Below are positions 16,610-25,596 of a stretch of DNA of 64,000 bases, one piece after another. Under the pieces are notes generated by a model. It saw only the letters and a list, made by a program, of their open reading frames with translations, searched no databases and was not told the origin of the DNA. The DNA lies in NCBI GenBank assembly GCA_028875655.1, contig JAPPCX010000066.1, positions 18,412-82,411 on the forward strand, given 5' to 3'. How positions within the stretch are numbered: the stretch's first letter is position 1; each line of letters begins with the position of its first letter. This DNA comes from Chloroflexota bacterium (lineage in GTDB: Bacteria > Chloroflexota > Dehalococcoidia > Lucifugimonadales > UBA3495). Both the position numbers and the translations under genes were made by a program.

Positions 16610-17686
16610 TTAAGCGGCCACCATCGGATAAACGTGGCGTCCCCGGGACATTTCCACCGGCACGTCCGTGCGCGTCCACTCGTTGCCGCCATCGTTGCTG
16701 CAATAGACGTGGCCGTCCCGGTCGCAGCAATACACGTTGCTCGGCGCGTTGCGGTCAATCGCGATCTGGAACATGCGCGCCGGGGCAACCTCGCCCAGGT
16801 CAACCCGCTCCCAGGTTTCGCCCGCGTCCGTCGAACGCACCAGCACGCCGGCGTCGATGGTGCCGGCCGGCGCGCTCCCGCCGCCGGCGCCTGCCGCCAG
16901 GTACATGTTGTTGGGATTCGTGGGGTCCACCACCAGATCCCGGCAGTAGCTCCCGCCCTCGAACATTTCCTCAATCGGCACGAACTCCCAGTCGCTGCCT
17001 CGCTCCCGACTGCGGAACATCGCCAGCTGCGTGATGATGTACACCAGCCCGGGAGACGCGGGATTCACCTGAACGCCGTGCAGGTCAACCGGCCCCAGGC
17101 GTGTGTAGTGCCCGTCGGTGATGCAGGACCACGTCTCGCCGCCGTCGGTCGACTTGATCAGACCGCCCACTTCAATCGCCCCGTACACGTCGTCCGGGTA
17201 TGCCGGGTCAATGCTGAGGCCGATGACTCGCTTGCAGATTTCATAAGGGTTCATGGTGATGTGCGGATGCACCAACCCCTCGGTGTTCATCTGACGCCAG
17301 GTATCGCCCCCGTCGTCGGAGCGGCAGACGCGCCCCGCGTCATAGCCCGCGAACATGATGCTGGAGTCGTTGGGGTGGGCGGCCAGCGACCACACGTCAC
17401 CGCTGAGGGTGTCGGTGCGGCGCCAGTTTTCGCCCCGGTCGTCGGTGCGATACACGCCGTCCTGGGTGCCGGCGAAAATCGTGGCCGGCCGGTCCGGATG
17501 GGCCAGCAGGGCGCGAACCTGCGGACTCTCCGGCAGTCCGTTCTCAATGGCGACCCACTGGGATTCGCCCTCGGTCAGGCGGTACATTCCGCCCTCGCCC
17601 AGTGGGGTGCCCTCTGCCCCAATGATCAGGGCGCTCTCGCCGGCCAGACCGACATATACGTTGGTGTTGTGTGCTGTGATAGTCAT
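16610..17686 (-). CDS. BNR/Asp-box beta-propeller protein
   Basis: 358 aa, AGGAG upstream. Six or more Asp-box repeats are visible: GVYRTDDRGENWRRTD, RVCRSDDGGDTWRQMN, GLIKSTDGGETWSCIT, AMFRSRERGSDWEFV, VLVRSTDAGETWERVD, HVYCSNDGGNEWTRTD. These S-x-D-x-G-x-T-W loops are the hallmark of sialidase/VPS10-type propellers. No sialidase catalytic triad or signal peptide is apparent, so a binding or sensor role is as likely as hydrolysis. It is followed on the same strand, upstream, by the SMP-30 gene, also a propeller. Confidence 0.82.
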   Translation of the reverse strand: MTITAHNTNVYVGLAGESALIIGAEGTPLGEGGMYRLTEGESQWVAIENGLPESPQVRALLAHPDRPATIFAGTQDGVYRTDDRGENWRRTDTLSGDVWSLAAHPNDSSIMFAGYDAGRVCRSDDGGDTWRQMNTEGLVHPHITMNPYEICKRVIGLSIDPAYPDDVYGAIEVGGLIKSTDGGETWSCITDGHYTRLGPVDLHGVQVNPASPGLVYIITQLAMFRSRERGSDWEFVPIEEMFEGGSYCRDLVVDPTNPNNMYLAAGAGGGSAPAGTIDAGVLVRSTDAGETWERVDLGEVAPARMFQIAIDRNAPSNVYCCDRDGHVYCSNDGGNEWTRTDVPVEMSRGRHVYPMVAA

Positions 17687-17772
17687 TGCTTATTCTCCTG
17701 GTGGCGGCTCGGTCTCGGTTTTACAGATTGTTGGCGGAACGGCGCGCCTTGTCAAGGGTTGTCAACCCTGCT

Positions 17773-17812
17773 TGTCATTGCGAGTCCGCCTCTGGCGGGC
17801 GCGGCAATCCCG
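17773..17812. repeat. Dispersed palindromic repeat, family C variant
   Basis: CTTGTCATTGCGAG and GCGGCAATCCCG frame a variable palindromic centre (CCGCCTCTGGCGGG). It lies between the two propeller genes. Confidence 0.65.
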
Positions 17813-17820
17813 TTGGCGTA

Positions 17821-18753
17821 TCACGGCCACATGATCCAGCCGGTGCGATTCGTCCGGGCGCGGAACAAGTGGCCGCCTCCCGTCGTAACGTACAGCGTCC
17901 GCATGTCGGCGTCGCCAAAGCAGCAGTTGGTCGGCCGGTCAACTCGCATCGGGTGTGTTTCCAGCACGCGCCCGGCCGGCGATAAAACGTAGATCATCGG
18001 CCCGGGACCGGCGGCCTCCCAACCCGCGCAGACGATGATGTTGCCGTCCTCGTCCAGCGCCATCCCGTCCACTCCGCGCTGCACGCCCTCGCTGCCTTGG
18101 CCGCGCGCGTCCCCGTCCGCTGCGCCCCCGTCGATGCCAAAGGTATGCAGCGTCTTGTACTCTCCCAGCGACCCGTCGTCGTTGATCGGATACGCCCGCA
18201 ACTCCCGCCGGCGATCTACGCCGTAATCGCTCTGCGCGATGTACAGCGTCTTCTGGTCCCGGCTGATCAGGATGCCGTTGGGACGCGATATGTCGGTAGT
18301 GGCCCGCACCAGCTCCCACTGGTCGTTGCCCTTGGGATCCAGCCGCAGCACCGACATGTGGTCCAGTTCCATGGGCCCGCTGTCGCCAATGCCGGAGTAC
18401 GGGTCGGTCAACCAGATGCGACCCGACTTGTCCACTACCAGGTCGTTGGGGTTGTTGTGCCGCTTGCCGTCCAGCAGGTGCGGCAAAGACGTAGCCGTGT
18501 TGGTGGCGGCGTCAAACCTCGCTATGCGCCTCCGCCCCTGCTGGCATCCGTACAGATTGCCCTGGGCGTCAAAGCATAGGCCGTTTGTGTTGAACGCCTC
18601 GGTGAAGTACTCGGTAACCTCGCCGGTTTTCGGGTCGTACCGCAGGATTTGAGACGCCGGAATATGCGTGAAAAGTACCGCTTCCCCATCCCACACCGGC
18701 CCTTCCGTCGTTCCGCCGTAGGGTCCGGCCACCAGTTCAAAGTTCCAGGACAT
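17821..18753 (-). CDS. SMP-30/gluconolactonase family protein
   Basis: 310 aa, GGAGG upstream. A six-bladed propeller of the SMP-30/LRE-like type: the metal-ligand Glu in TTEGPVWDGEAVLF, NTNGLCFDAQGNLYGCQ, NNPNDLVVDKSGRIWLTDP (conserved Asn and Asp), ISRPNGILISRDQKTLYIAQS and GVDGMALDEDGNIIV. Members are divalent-metal lactonases that hydrolyse sugar lactones or related esters. No signal peptide, so probably cytosolic. A candidate extended -10 (TGCTAAACT) lies about 30 bases upstream on the minus strand. Substrate not readable. Confidence 0.88.
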   Translation of the reverse strand: MSWNFELVAGPYGGTTEGPVWDGEAVLFTHIPASQILRYDPKTGEVTEYFTEAFNTNGLCFDAQGNLYGCQQGRRRIARFDAATNTATSLPHLLDGKRHNNPNDLVVDKSGRIWLTDPYSGIGDSGPMELDHMSVLRLDPKGNDQWELVRATTDISRPNGILISRDQKTLYIAQSDYGVDRRRELRAYPINDDGSLGEYKTLHTFGIDGGAADGDARGQGSEGVQRGVDGMALDEDGNIIVCAGWEAAGPGPMIYVLSPAGRVLETHPMRVDRPTNCCFGDADMRTLYVTTGGGHLFRARTNRTGWIMWP

Positions 18754-18816
18754 ATCGGTTGCACCTCCATAGCTGGTGGCCGCAGTTTAGCACGGGTCAG
18801 GTACAAGGACGCGAAA

Positions 18817-18845
18817 TTGACGGTATCTATCCAGGCCATTATCAT
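18817..18845 (+). promoter_or_regulatory. Promoter TTGACG-N17-TATCAT for the small aspartic protease
   Basis: Good spacing (17). The -10 ends 36 bases before ATG 18881, and GAGGAG lies between. Confidence 0.5.
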
Positions 18846-18880
18846 CGCTTTGCAGATTACGGTCGGTACGAGGAGATCAG

Positions 18881-19222
18881 ATGGGTACTTTCTACGCTGA
18901 CATCGGCGTCGGCCATCCGCTGGGCGGCGACTTCCTGCCGGTTTCCGCGCTGGTGGATACCGGTTCCACTCATTCGGTGATGCCGGAATCTTTGCTGGCG
19001 TCCTTGAGTCTCGCGCCGATGGAACGCCGAACCTACCGAATTGCGGATGGCAGCTTCATTCAACGCGATGTCGGAGAAGCGCGATTCCGCATTGACAACC
19101 GGGAGCGCACCTGCACCGTCATTTTCGGCTCCGAAGGACAATATCTGCTGGGAGCCACCACCCTGGAAGATTTTGATCTGATGGTTGACCCTACCCGCCC
19201 AATCCCGGCCTCGTCTCCATAG
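18881..19222 (+). CDS. Retropepsin-like aspartic protease, second copy
   Basis: 113 aa. ALVDTGSTHSVMPESLL (residues about 24-40) contains the D-T-G catalytic triplet, and YLLGATTLEDFDLMVDP near the C-terminus matches the second clan AA strand (LLG-x-x-x-L-E). It is shorter than the 7.3-kb protease and has no adjacent DUF5678-like partner. Presumed cytosolic homodimer; substrate unknown. It is divergent from the SMP-30 gene and followed by a GC-rich hairpin. Confidence 0.72.
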   Translation: MGTFYADIGVGHPLGGDFLPVSALVDTGSTHSVMPESLLASLSLAPMERRTYRIADGSFIQRDVGEARFRIDNRERTCTVIFGSEGQYLLGATTLEDFDLMVDPTRPIPASSP

Positions 19223-19256
19223 ACGAACTTCATATCTAACCCACTGACGGCAAGAA

Positions 19257-19289
19257 TAGGGGCGGGTTCGCAAACCCGCCCCACTTTTC
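19257..19289 (+). terminator. Hairpin with T-rich tail, family A-like
   Basis: ATAGGGGCGGGTTCGCAAACCCGCCCC followed by ACTTTTCT resembles an intrinsic terminator for the protease gene. It also belongs to the family A palindromes with a GGGTT/AACCC centre. Confidence 0.55.
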
Positions 19290-19310
19290 TCCGGCCCAGA
19301 CTTTCGGGTC

Positions 19311-20240
19311 CTAGCGTCCCCGCAGCCTCGGATCCAGCGTATCTCGCAACGCGTCGCCCAGGAAGTTGATGGCGAACACCACCACCGAGATCGCGATACC
19401 GGGGAACACCGCCAGCCACCAGGCAATGCGGATTTCCTCAGTGCCACGGGTCAGCATACCGCCCCAGGTGGGAATGTCCGGCGGCACGCCCACGCCCAGG
19501 AACGACAGCGACGCCTCGATGATGATTGCAAACCCCAGCGTAATGGTGCCCAGCACAATGTAGCTGGCTATCACGTTGGGCAGAATGTGCCGCAGCATGA
19601 TGCGTATGGAACCGGCGCCGATGGCTGTCGCCGCCAGCGTGTAGTCCAGTTCCTTAATGCTCAACACCTGCGACCGGATTACTCTGATGGTGCCCGGCAA
19701 TAAGATTACCAGCAGCGCCATGATGACGTTGTTGGCGGAACCGCCCAGCACGGCCACCAACCCCAGGGCCAGGATAATGGGCGGGAAAGCCATCATCGCA
19801 TCGACAATCCGCTGGATGGCCAAGTCAACCACCCCGCCAATATAGGCGCTGAGTATGCCGATCAGTGCTCCCAGCGTTACGCCGATGCCCACGCTGAGCA
19901 GACCGACGTAGATGGAAATCTGCGACCCTGCGATGAGTCGGCTCAATTCGTCCCGTCCGAGGTGGTCGCTGCCCAGCCATGCGCCGGGCTGCGGCGGCAG
20001 GTACTTCTCCTCATGCGCTCTCACGTCAAGCGGATCGTGGGGTAATACGCCCGGCACGGCGTAGGAAACCACCGCGGCCAGAATGGTCAGCAGGATGATC
20101 ACGGCGCTGATCGCTCCCAAAGGCTTGGTACGGGAAAAGGCGACTATCTTCTGCACCTGCGTCTGCCGCGGGCGCATCTCCAGCAATTGGGCGTCGGCAT
20201 CGACAGCGGCCAGCCCCTGGCCGGTGTTGGTAGTAGTCAT
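19311..20240 (-). CDS. Peptide-type ABC transporter permease, DppC/OppC family (module 1)
   Basis: 309 aa. An N-terminal helix (GAISAVIILLTILAAVVSYAVPG) is followed by the OppC-type segment PHDPLDV, WLGSDHLGRDELSRLIAGSQISIYVG, then five to six membrane helices and the EAA loop (TAIGAGSIRIMLRHILPNVIASYIVLG). GVGVPPDIPTWGGML and FAINFLGDALRDTLDPRLRGR close the protein. Forms the inner-membrane channel with the DppB protein encoded just upstream. The start MTTTNTGQG matches that of its paralogue at 24510. No ATPase gene is near; the only ATPase pair in the window is at 37.3-39.3 kb. Confidence 0.92.
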   Translation of the reverse strand: MTTTNTGQGLAAVDADAQLLEMRPRQTQVQKIVAFSRTKPLGAISAVIILLTILAAVVSYAVPGVLPHDPLDVRAHEEKYLPPQPGAWLGSDHLGRDELSRLIAGSQISIYVGLLSVGIGVTLGALIGILSAYIGGVVDLAIQRIVDAMMAFPPIILALGLVAVLGGSANNVIMALLVILLPGTIRVIRSQVLSIKELDYTLAATAIGAGSIRIMLRHILPNVIASYIVLGTITLGFAIIIEASLSFLGVGVPPDIPTWGGMLTRGTEEIRIAWWLAVFPGIAISVVVFAINFLGDALRDTLDPRLRGR

Positions 20241-20267
20241 TCGGATAACTCTCCGTAGTCGCTTCCG

Positions 20268-20300
20268 TCAATCTCCCCCTCCCCTTGGCGGGAGAGGGTT
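20268..20300. repeat. Dispersed repeat, family F (CCCCCTCCCC...GGGAGAGGG)
   Basis: CTCCCCCTCCCCTTGGCGGG then AGAGGGTTGG, in the DppB-DppC gap. A longer relative lies at 53011-53049 within a coding frame. Confidence 0.6.
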
Positions 20301-20323
20301 GGATGCGGGGCGTTTCTCTACCG

Positions 20324-21280
20324 TCAGGCGTACCGGATGCGTGGGTCCAGCAGTCCGTACAGCAGATCAACCAGCAGGTTGATGATTACGATGGACACCG
20401 CGATTACGATGATGATGGCCTGAATCGTCGGGAAGTCTCTCTGGAAAACCGTTTCAATCAGCAGAGTGCCAATGCCCGGCACCTTGAAGATGCTCTCGAT
20501 GATGACCGTGCCGCCGAACAGGCGCCCGAACTGCCAGCCCGAAATCGTCAGGATGGGCAGCACGGCGTTCTTCAACCCGTGCCTCACCAGCACGATGCGC
20601 TCCGCCAGCCCTTTCGCACGCGCCGTCCGCATGTAATCCTCGCGGATAATCTCCATCATCGACGAGCGGGTCACCCGGGCTATGAAGGCCATGTCGTAAA
20701 AGCCCAGCGCGAGCGCCGGTAGGAACATCTGCTGAAGGTTCTTCCAGGGATCATCCCACAAGTCCGCATAACCCAGCGGCGGCAGCCAGCCGAAGCCGCG
20801 GGACAATATCAGCACCACCAACAGCCCGGCGAAAAACGTGGGTATCGATATGCCCACCAGGGTTATCACCCTGGAAACGTAGTCGATGATGCTGTCTGGC
20901 TTGATGGCTGAAATCACCCCCAGGGGCACGGCGAAAGCTACGGCAATTATGATCGCCAGCACCGCCAGTTCCAGCGTGCGCCAGATCCGTTCGCCTACCA
21001 GCTTGGTCACCGGTTGCCCTGACCGCCAGATGGAAGTTCCCAGGTCGCCTTGAACCAGTCCGTAAATCCAGTCCCCGTATTGGACCACGATGGGGCGGTT
21101 GGTTCCCAACTGCTCCCGCAGGTCTGCCAGTTCTTCCTGGGTGAAGGTGGCATCGCCTTCGCTCAGAATCACCAGGGCCGGGTCGCCGGGCAGCAGCCGC
21201 ATCACCGTGAATACGATGATCGACACCAGCAACACGGTGGGGATAATCAGCGCAATGCGTTTTAGGGCGTACTGTCTCAT
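20324..21280 (-). CDS. Peptide-type ABC transporter permease, DppB/OppB family (module 1)
   Basis: 318 aa. Typical DppB start MRQYALKRIALIIPTVLLVSIIVFTVMRLLPGDPA, a periplasmic loop (LREQLGTNRPIVVQYGDWIYG), six membrane helices and the EAA loop YMRTARAKGLAERIVLVRHGLKNAVLPILT, ending in LLDPRIRYA. It lies between the binding-protein gene (upstream) and the DppC gene (downstream) on one strand. It is nearly colinear with the paralogue at 24557-25510, showing that modules 1 and 2 arose by tandem duplication. Weak Shine-Dalgarno. Confidence 0.93.
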   Translation of the reverse strand: MRQYALKRIALIIPTVLLVSIIVFTVMRLLPGDPALVILSEGDATFTQEELADLREQLGTNRPIVVQYGDWIYGLVQGDLGTSIWRSGQPVTKLVGERIWRTLELAVLAIIIAVAFAVPLGVISAIKPDSIIDYVSRVITLVGISIPTFFAGLLVVLILSRGFGWLPPLGYADLWDDPWKNLQQMFLPALALGFYDMAFIARVTRSSMMEIIREDYMRTARAKGLAERIVLVRHGLKNAVLPILTISGWQFGRLFGGTVIIESIFKVPGIGTLLIETVFQRDFPTIQAIIIVIAVSIVIINLLVDLLYGLLDPRIRYA

Positions 21281-21310
21281 AAAAAACTCTACCCTGTATT
21301 ACTACACGTT

Positions 21311-21338
21311 GTAGGGGCGAATAATCATTCGCCCCTAC
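21311..21338. repeat. 28-bp family A palindrome
   Basis: GTAGGGGCGAAT-AATC-ATTCGCCCCTAC, identical to the copy at 16453-16480. It lies between the binding-protein stop and the DppB start, where it could form an mRNA hairpin that sets the protein ratio. Confidence 0.85.
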
Positions 21339-21361
21339 GGTTCGCGGTCAAAACCGGACGC

Positions 21362-23323
21362 TTAGCGGTCCAGCCACACGTCCTCGTACTTGAACTGGTA
21401 CTGAACGGTTTGAGGAGCGTTGAAGCCCTTGACGTCCCGGTGGACCATCCAGAGCAGGCCGCCCAACTGCATGGTGACCCAGTGGTTGTCCTCAAAACTC
21501 TGCAGCCAGAGTTCGGCTTCCTTGTTGATTTCCCGCCGAGCATCCGGGTCCAACTCGACCTTTTGCTGCTCGAACCAGTCCTCCAACTTCGGATTCGACC
21601 AGTTGGTGTAGTTCCGGGTGCCGCCCTCGCGGTACACGCCGCCGTAAATGGCGTCCAGGTCATACACCACCATGCCTTCTCCCTGGCAGCTGATTTCCCA
21701 GTCGCCGGCGGAGTCGGCCGCGCGGGAGGTGCCGTACTTGGCGTAGCCGGCCGCGCTGGGCAGCGTCTCGATGTCGCCGACAATGCCCAGGTTATCCTGC
21801 AACTGCTGCTTCACCACTTGGCACTGGTCGGGGTAGTTGCCAACCTGTCGCACCGTGTACTGGACTTCAAAGCCGTCGCCTACGCCGGCCTCTGCCATCA
21901 GCGCCTTGGCATCCGCCAGGTCCTGCTGCCCTTCCGCGGTGTTCTTGGGCCGAATGCCGGGCCAGGAATTACACTCTTCGTTAGAGTGGGCCAAGCCCAT
22001 CAATGGGCAGTAACTGCCGGACGTATTGTCGAAGACGCGCTCGTCAATCTCCTGCCGGTCAACGGTCAGGTTGATAGCCTGGCGCACTCTGTGGTCCTGG
22101 AACTGAGGCTTCTTGATGTTGAGCATCAAACCCCAGTTCGTCCCAGCGGGGATTGGGTGCGGCACATACTCGCCGTTGGTGCTCTCTGACACCTGAAGCT
22201 TTTGAGTCGGCGAGAGGTTGTCGAAACCGCCGTTGGTCATGTCAATCTGGCGGGCCTCAAACTGGGCAATCAGCCGGTCCTTGGCCGTTCCGGGGAAGAT
22301 GTAGTGCTCGATGCGGTCAACGTAAGGCAGGCCGTCCTTGAAGTAGTCTTCGTTCTTGTTGACCTTGTAGAAGTCGCCAACCTGGTAATCCTCCAGAATG
22401 AACGGCCCGGAAGTCGTGCCCCGGTCAATGATGTTCTCGCCCAGGTTCAGGAAGCAGGGGTTGGCGGCGTCGCGAATCTCACAATTGGGATCGGAGTCCA
22501 GCTGATGCCCCGGCAACACCTTGGCATAGTCAATGGCCAGGAACTTGATGAACGTGCCAGAGGCGAACTGAAGGTTGAATTCAACGGTCTTGTCGTCAAT
22601 GGCCCGCAGCACTGAATCCTGGTTGGTGGGCGTGCAGTCGCCGCCGGCCTTGTCCACCACTTCCATCCTGACAGCATAGTTGCGCCAGAGGCCGGAGCGT
22701 CCCGTGCCGTTGCAGGGGTTGGCGTAACGGCGCATGGTGGTGATCACGTCAGCCGACGTAATCTCGGTGCCGTCGGTCCACTGCATGTCGTCGCGGAGGT
22801 GGAAGGTGTAAGTCAGGCCGTCAGCGCTGACGTCCCATGACTCGGCCAGGTCGCCGGTGATGGCGGCAGTGTCCACCGGGTCAAACTGCACAATCTGGTT
22901 GTACAGCTGAGAGTAAGAGATCACGCTGGACAACGAGCCCGAGCCCAGAGGATCCCAGTCCTTGGTGTCGGCGTAGGCCGACATTATCATGGTGCCGCCG
23001 TACTTGGGGCCGGCGCTGGGTGTCGGCGTGGCGGCCACTTGCGGAACCGCAGTGGGCGCCGGGGTGTTGGTGGGGCGTACGGTCGCGGCCACGGCCTGGG
23101 GAATCGGCGTGTTGGTGGGCGCGGCGGCGGCCGGGGGCGACGTAGCGGCAGGCGCCGCCGCCTGCTGCTGTTGTTGCTGCTGCGCGGCGGGAGCCTGCTG
23201 CTGTTGGACGACCGGGGCCGGCTCTTCTGCCCCGCCACAGGCGACGCCTACCATCAGCGCGACGACGCCGGCCGCAAGCAGCAGCGTCCGCAAAGACAGT
23301 CGGCCTAGGATAAATGGCTTCAT
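21362..23323 (-). CDS. Family-5 extracellular solute-binding lipoprotein (module 1)
   Basis: 653 aa from ATG 23323 (MKPFILGRLSLRTLLLAAG). The ORF-track ATG at 23341 is itself the GGAGG that serves this start. Lipobox GVACGG anchors the mature protein to the membrane. A long disordered linker follows with Gln runs (QQQQQQQ) and Pro/Thr/Ala. SBP_bac_5 features: DLAESWDVSADGLTYTFHLRDD, ADVITTMRRY, TSGPFILEDYQVGDFYKVNKNEDYF, DHRVRQAINLTVDRQEI. The ligand is probably a peptide, nickel chelate, sugar or opine; the family does not say. First gene of a B-C operon with a strong promoter. Confidence 0.93.
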   Translation of the reverse strand: MKPFILGRLSLRTLLLAAGVVALMVGVACGGAEEPAPVVQQQQAPAAQQQQQQQAAAPAATSPPAAAAPTNTPIPQAVAATVRPTNTPAPTAVPQVAATPTPSAGPKYGGTMIMSAYADTKDWDPLGSGSLSSVISYSQLYNQIVQFDPVDTAAITGDLAESWDVSADGLTYTFHLRDDMQWTDGTEITSADVITTMRRYANPCNGTGRSGLWRNYAVRMEVVDKAGGDCTPTNQDSVLRAIDDKTVEFNLQFASGTFIKFLAIDYAKVLPGHQLDSDPNCEIRDAANPCFLNLGENIIDRGTTSGPFILEDYQVGDFYKVNKNEDYFKDGLPYVDRIEHYIFPGTAKDRLIAQFEARQIDMTNGGFDNLSPTQKLQVSESTNGEYVPHPIPAGTNWGLMLNIKKPQFQDHRVRQAINLTVDRQEIDERVFDNTSGSYCPLMGLAHSNEECNSWPGIRPKNTAEGQQDLADAKALMAEAGVGDGFEVQYTVRQVGNYPDQCQVVKQQLQDNLGIVGDIETLPSAAGYAKYGTSRAADSAGDWEISCQGEGMVVYDLDAIYGGVYREGGTRNYTNWSNPKLEDWFEQQKVELDPDARREINKEAELWLQSFEDNHWVTMQLGGLLWMVHRDVKGFNAPQTVQYQFKYEDVWLDR

Positions 23324-23469
23324 ATCGGTGTGACCCTCCATACGTCGTTACGACGCGTAATGTAGATTTGCGGCCGGCGCATTTGTCGCTTGCGTCCGCT
23401 ATGGTAATAGAAGCCTCCCGGCTGTGGCCTATTGTGAAATCTGCCACAATCCGCGAGACACGGGCCGGA

Positions 23470-23498
23470 ATGTTAGCCCAGCCGCCCCTGCCTGTCAA
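23470..23498 (-). promoter_or_regulatory. Promoter TTGACA-N17-TAACAT for transporter module 1
   Basis: Perfect -35 (23493-23498), optimal 17-base spacer, -10 TAACAT (23470-23475). The leader is about 140 bases long. Confidence 0.75.
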
Positions 23499-23595
23499 TA
23501 GTCCACAATCGTAATCGTGAAATCCATTACGAAAACCGCGCCAAAAATAGCCCCTTGCACTTGGAAGAGGCTATTTTCAAAAATGTGTTCCGACT

Positions 23596-24510
23596 CTACC
23601 GCCCTCGCAGCCTCGGGTCCAGCGTGTCCCGCAAGGCGTCGCCCAGGAAGTTGATCGCGAAAACCACGATGGAAATCGCCAGCCCCGGCGCCACCGCCAG
23701 CCACCACGCCGTTCGGATGTACTTCTGCGCCCCCTCGGTTAGCATCCCGCCCCACGTGGGTATGTCCGCGGATATGCCCACGCCCAGGAACGTCAGCGAC
23801 GCCTCGATAATGATCGCCAGCCCCAGAGTGATTGTGCTCAATACGATATAGCTCGCCACCACGTTGGGCAGTATGTGGCGCAGCATGATGCGCCAGGGCC
23901 GCGCCCCGATGGCCTCGGCCGCCAGCGTGTAATCGAGTTCCTTGATGCTCAACACTTGCGCCCTGATCACCCGTATCGCCCCGGGCAGCAGTATCACCAC
24001 CAGCGCCGCCACGATGTTGTTCACCGACGAACCCAGCACCGCCGTCAACCCCAGCGCCATGATGATCGCCGGAAACGCCATCAGCGCATCCACGATCCGT
24101 TGGATGGCCAGGTCGATGATTCCGCCCACGTAGGCGCTGATGATTCCGATGATCGTCCCCAGCGAAATCCCGATTATCACGCTGGCCAGACCCACGTACA
24201 TCGACACCCGCGCTCCAAAAATTATCCGGCTGAAAACGTCCCTCCCCAGCTCGTCGGCCCCCAGCAGCTTGTCGCCCGCCGGCGCGGCGAACGGCTCGTG
24301 GTTCAGGTCCAGCGGATCATACGGCGCAATAAACGGAGCTAAAATCGCGGTCAGAATCGTCAGTATGATGATGGCCGCGCTGACGGCTCCCAGGGGTTTG
24401 GTCCTGCAAAAGGCCCCCACCCTCTTTACCACGCCCTGCTTCGGGCGAACGTCCAACTGTGGTTCTGCCGCAACCCCAGGAGCAGCCCGTCCGGTGTTGG
24501 TGGTTGTCAT
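23596..24510 (-). CDS. Peptide-type ABC permease, DppC family (module 2)
   Basis: 304 aa from ATG 24510 (MTTTNTGRAAPG), matching its paralogue's start; a GTG three codons earlier is possible. Landmarks: PYDPLDLNHEPFAAP, LLGADELGRDVFSRIIFGARVSMYVG, EAA loop EAIGARPWRIMLRHILPNVVASYIVLS, and GVGISADIPTWGGML. C-terminus FAINFLGDALRDTLDPRLRGR is identical to that of module 1, so duplication or gene conversion has kept this end similar. Pairs with the DppB protein encoded immediately upstream. Confidence 0.92.
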   Translation of the reverse strand: MTTTNTGRAAPGVAAEPQLDVRPKQGVVKRVGAFCRTKPLGAVSAAIIILTILTAILAPFIAPYDPLDLNHEPFAAPAGDKLLGADELGRDVFSRIIFGARVSMYVGLASVIIGISLGTIIGIISAYVGGIIDLAIQRIVDALMAFPAIIMALGLTAVLGSSVNNIVAALVVILLPGAIRVIRAQVLSIKELDYTLAAEAIGARPWRIMLRHILPNVVASYIVLSTITLGLAIIIEASLTFLGVGISADIPTWGGMLTEGAQKYIRTAWWLAVAPGLAISIVVFAINFLGDALRDTLDPRLRGR

Positions 24511-24556
24511 TCCTCTCACTCCCGCTTTTGAGGACCGTTACTCATTACCCGGGTCC

Positions 24557-25510
24557 CTACGCATAACGAATGCGCGGGTCCAGCCAACCGTACAGCAGGT
24601 CCACCAGCAGGTTGATCGCAACTATGGACAGCGCCACGATCACAATCACCGCCTGGATGGTGGGAAAGTCCCGCTGATACACCGCGTCGATGAGCAGTTG
24701 TCCCACCCCCGGTATCAGGAAGATCTTCTCAATTACGACGGTCCCGCCGAAGAGACGCCCGAACTGCCACCCTGATATCGTCAGGATCGGCAGCACCGCG
24801 TTCTTAAGCCCGTGCCGGGAGAGCACCAGTCGCTCGGCCAGGCCCTTGGCCCGCGCCGTCCGCATGTAGTCCTCTCGCAGAATCTCCATCATGGACGAAC
24901 GGGTCACCCGGGCAATGAAGGCCATGTCGTAAAACCCCAGCGCCAGTGCCGGCAGCATCAGTTGCTTTACGTTGGCCCAGGGATCTTCCCAAATGTCGGC
25001 GTACCCCAGGGGCGGCAGCCAACCGAACGCCCGAATCAGGATCAGCGTCAGCAGAATACCGCTGAAGAACGTCGGAATCGAAATGCCGACCAGGGTGAAT
25101 ATCCTGGACAAATAGTCGATGGGACTGTCCGGTTTGATCGCCGACAGCACCCCCAGCGGAACGGCGCACACCACCGCTAACCCGATTCCCAGGATCGCCA
25201 GTTCTATGGTGACCGGAATCCGCTCTCCGAGCCGTTCCATCACCGGCCCGCCCCACCAGTACGAGGTCCCAAAGTCTCCCCGTAGCAGTCCACCCATCCA
25301 CTCCACGTACTGCACTACGATGGGACGGTCGGTGCCCAACTCCTCCCGCAGCAGTTGCAGTTCTTCCTGCGTGTAGCCGGCGTCATCCGCGCTGAGTATG
25401 GCCAGCGCCGGGTCTCCGGGTATCAACCGCATCACCACGAAGACGATTACGGTTACCAGCAATACCGTTGGGATGAACAACCCAATCCGTTTGATGGCGT
25501 ACTGTCGCAT
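24557..25510 (-). CDS. Peptide-type ABC permease, DppB family (module 2)
   Basis: 317 aa. MRQYAIKRIGLFIPTVLLVTVIVFVVMRLIPGDPA start, LREELGTDRPIVVQYVEWMGG loop, EAA loop YMRTARAKGLAERLVLSRHGLKNAVLPILT, end WLDPRIRYA. Very similar in sequence to module 1 DppB along its whole length, including FDMAFIARVTRSSMMEI-type segments (FYDMAFIARVTRSSMMEILRE). Second gene of the module 2 operon. Confidence 0.93.
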   Translation of the reverse strand: MRQYAIKRIGLFIPTVLLVTVIVFVVMRLIPGDPALAILSADDAGYTQEELQLLREELGTDRPIVVQYVEWMGGLLRGDFGTSYWWGGPVMERLGERIPVTIELAILGIGLAVVCAVPLGVLSAIKPDSPIDYLSRIFTLVGISIPTFFSGILLTLILIRAFGWLPPLGYADIWEDPWANVKQLMLPALALGFYDMAFIARVTRSSMMEILREDYMRTARAKGLAERLVLSRHGLKNAVLPILTISGWQFGRLFGGTVVIEKIFLIPGVGQLLIDAVYQRDFPTIQAVIVIVALSIVAINLLVDLLYGWLDPRIRYA

Positions 25511-25536
25511 AATATCTACTCTACATTATGCACATC

Positions 25537-25573
25537 GTAGGGGCGATGTTCGCCTGCGGCGGTTCGCCCCTAC
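25537..25573. repeat. Family A palindrome with enlarged centre
   Basis: GTAGGGGCGATGTTCGCC ... GGTTCGCCCCTAC: arms as in the 28-bp copies but with extra bases in the centre. It occupies the same position (binding-protein stop to DppB start) as the copy in module 1. Confidence 0.75.
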
Positions 25574-25596
25574 CCTTATCGTCAGAATTGCCCGAT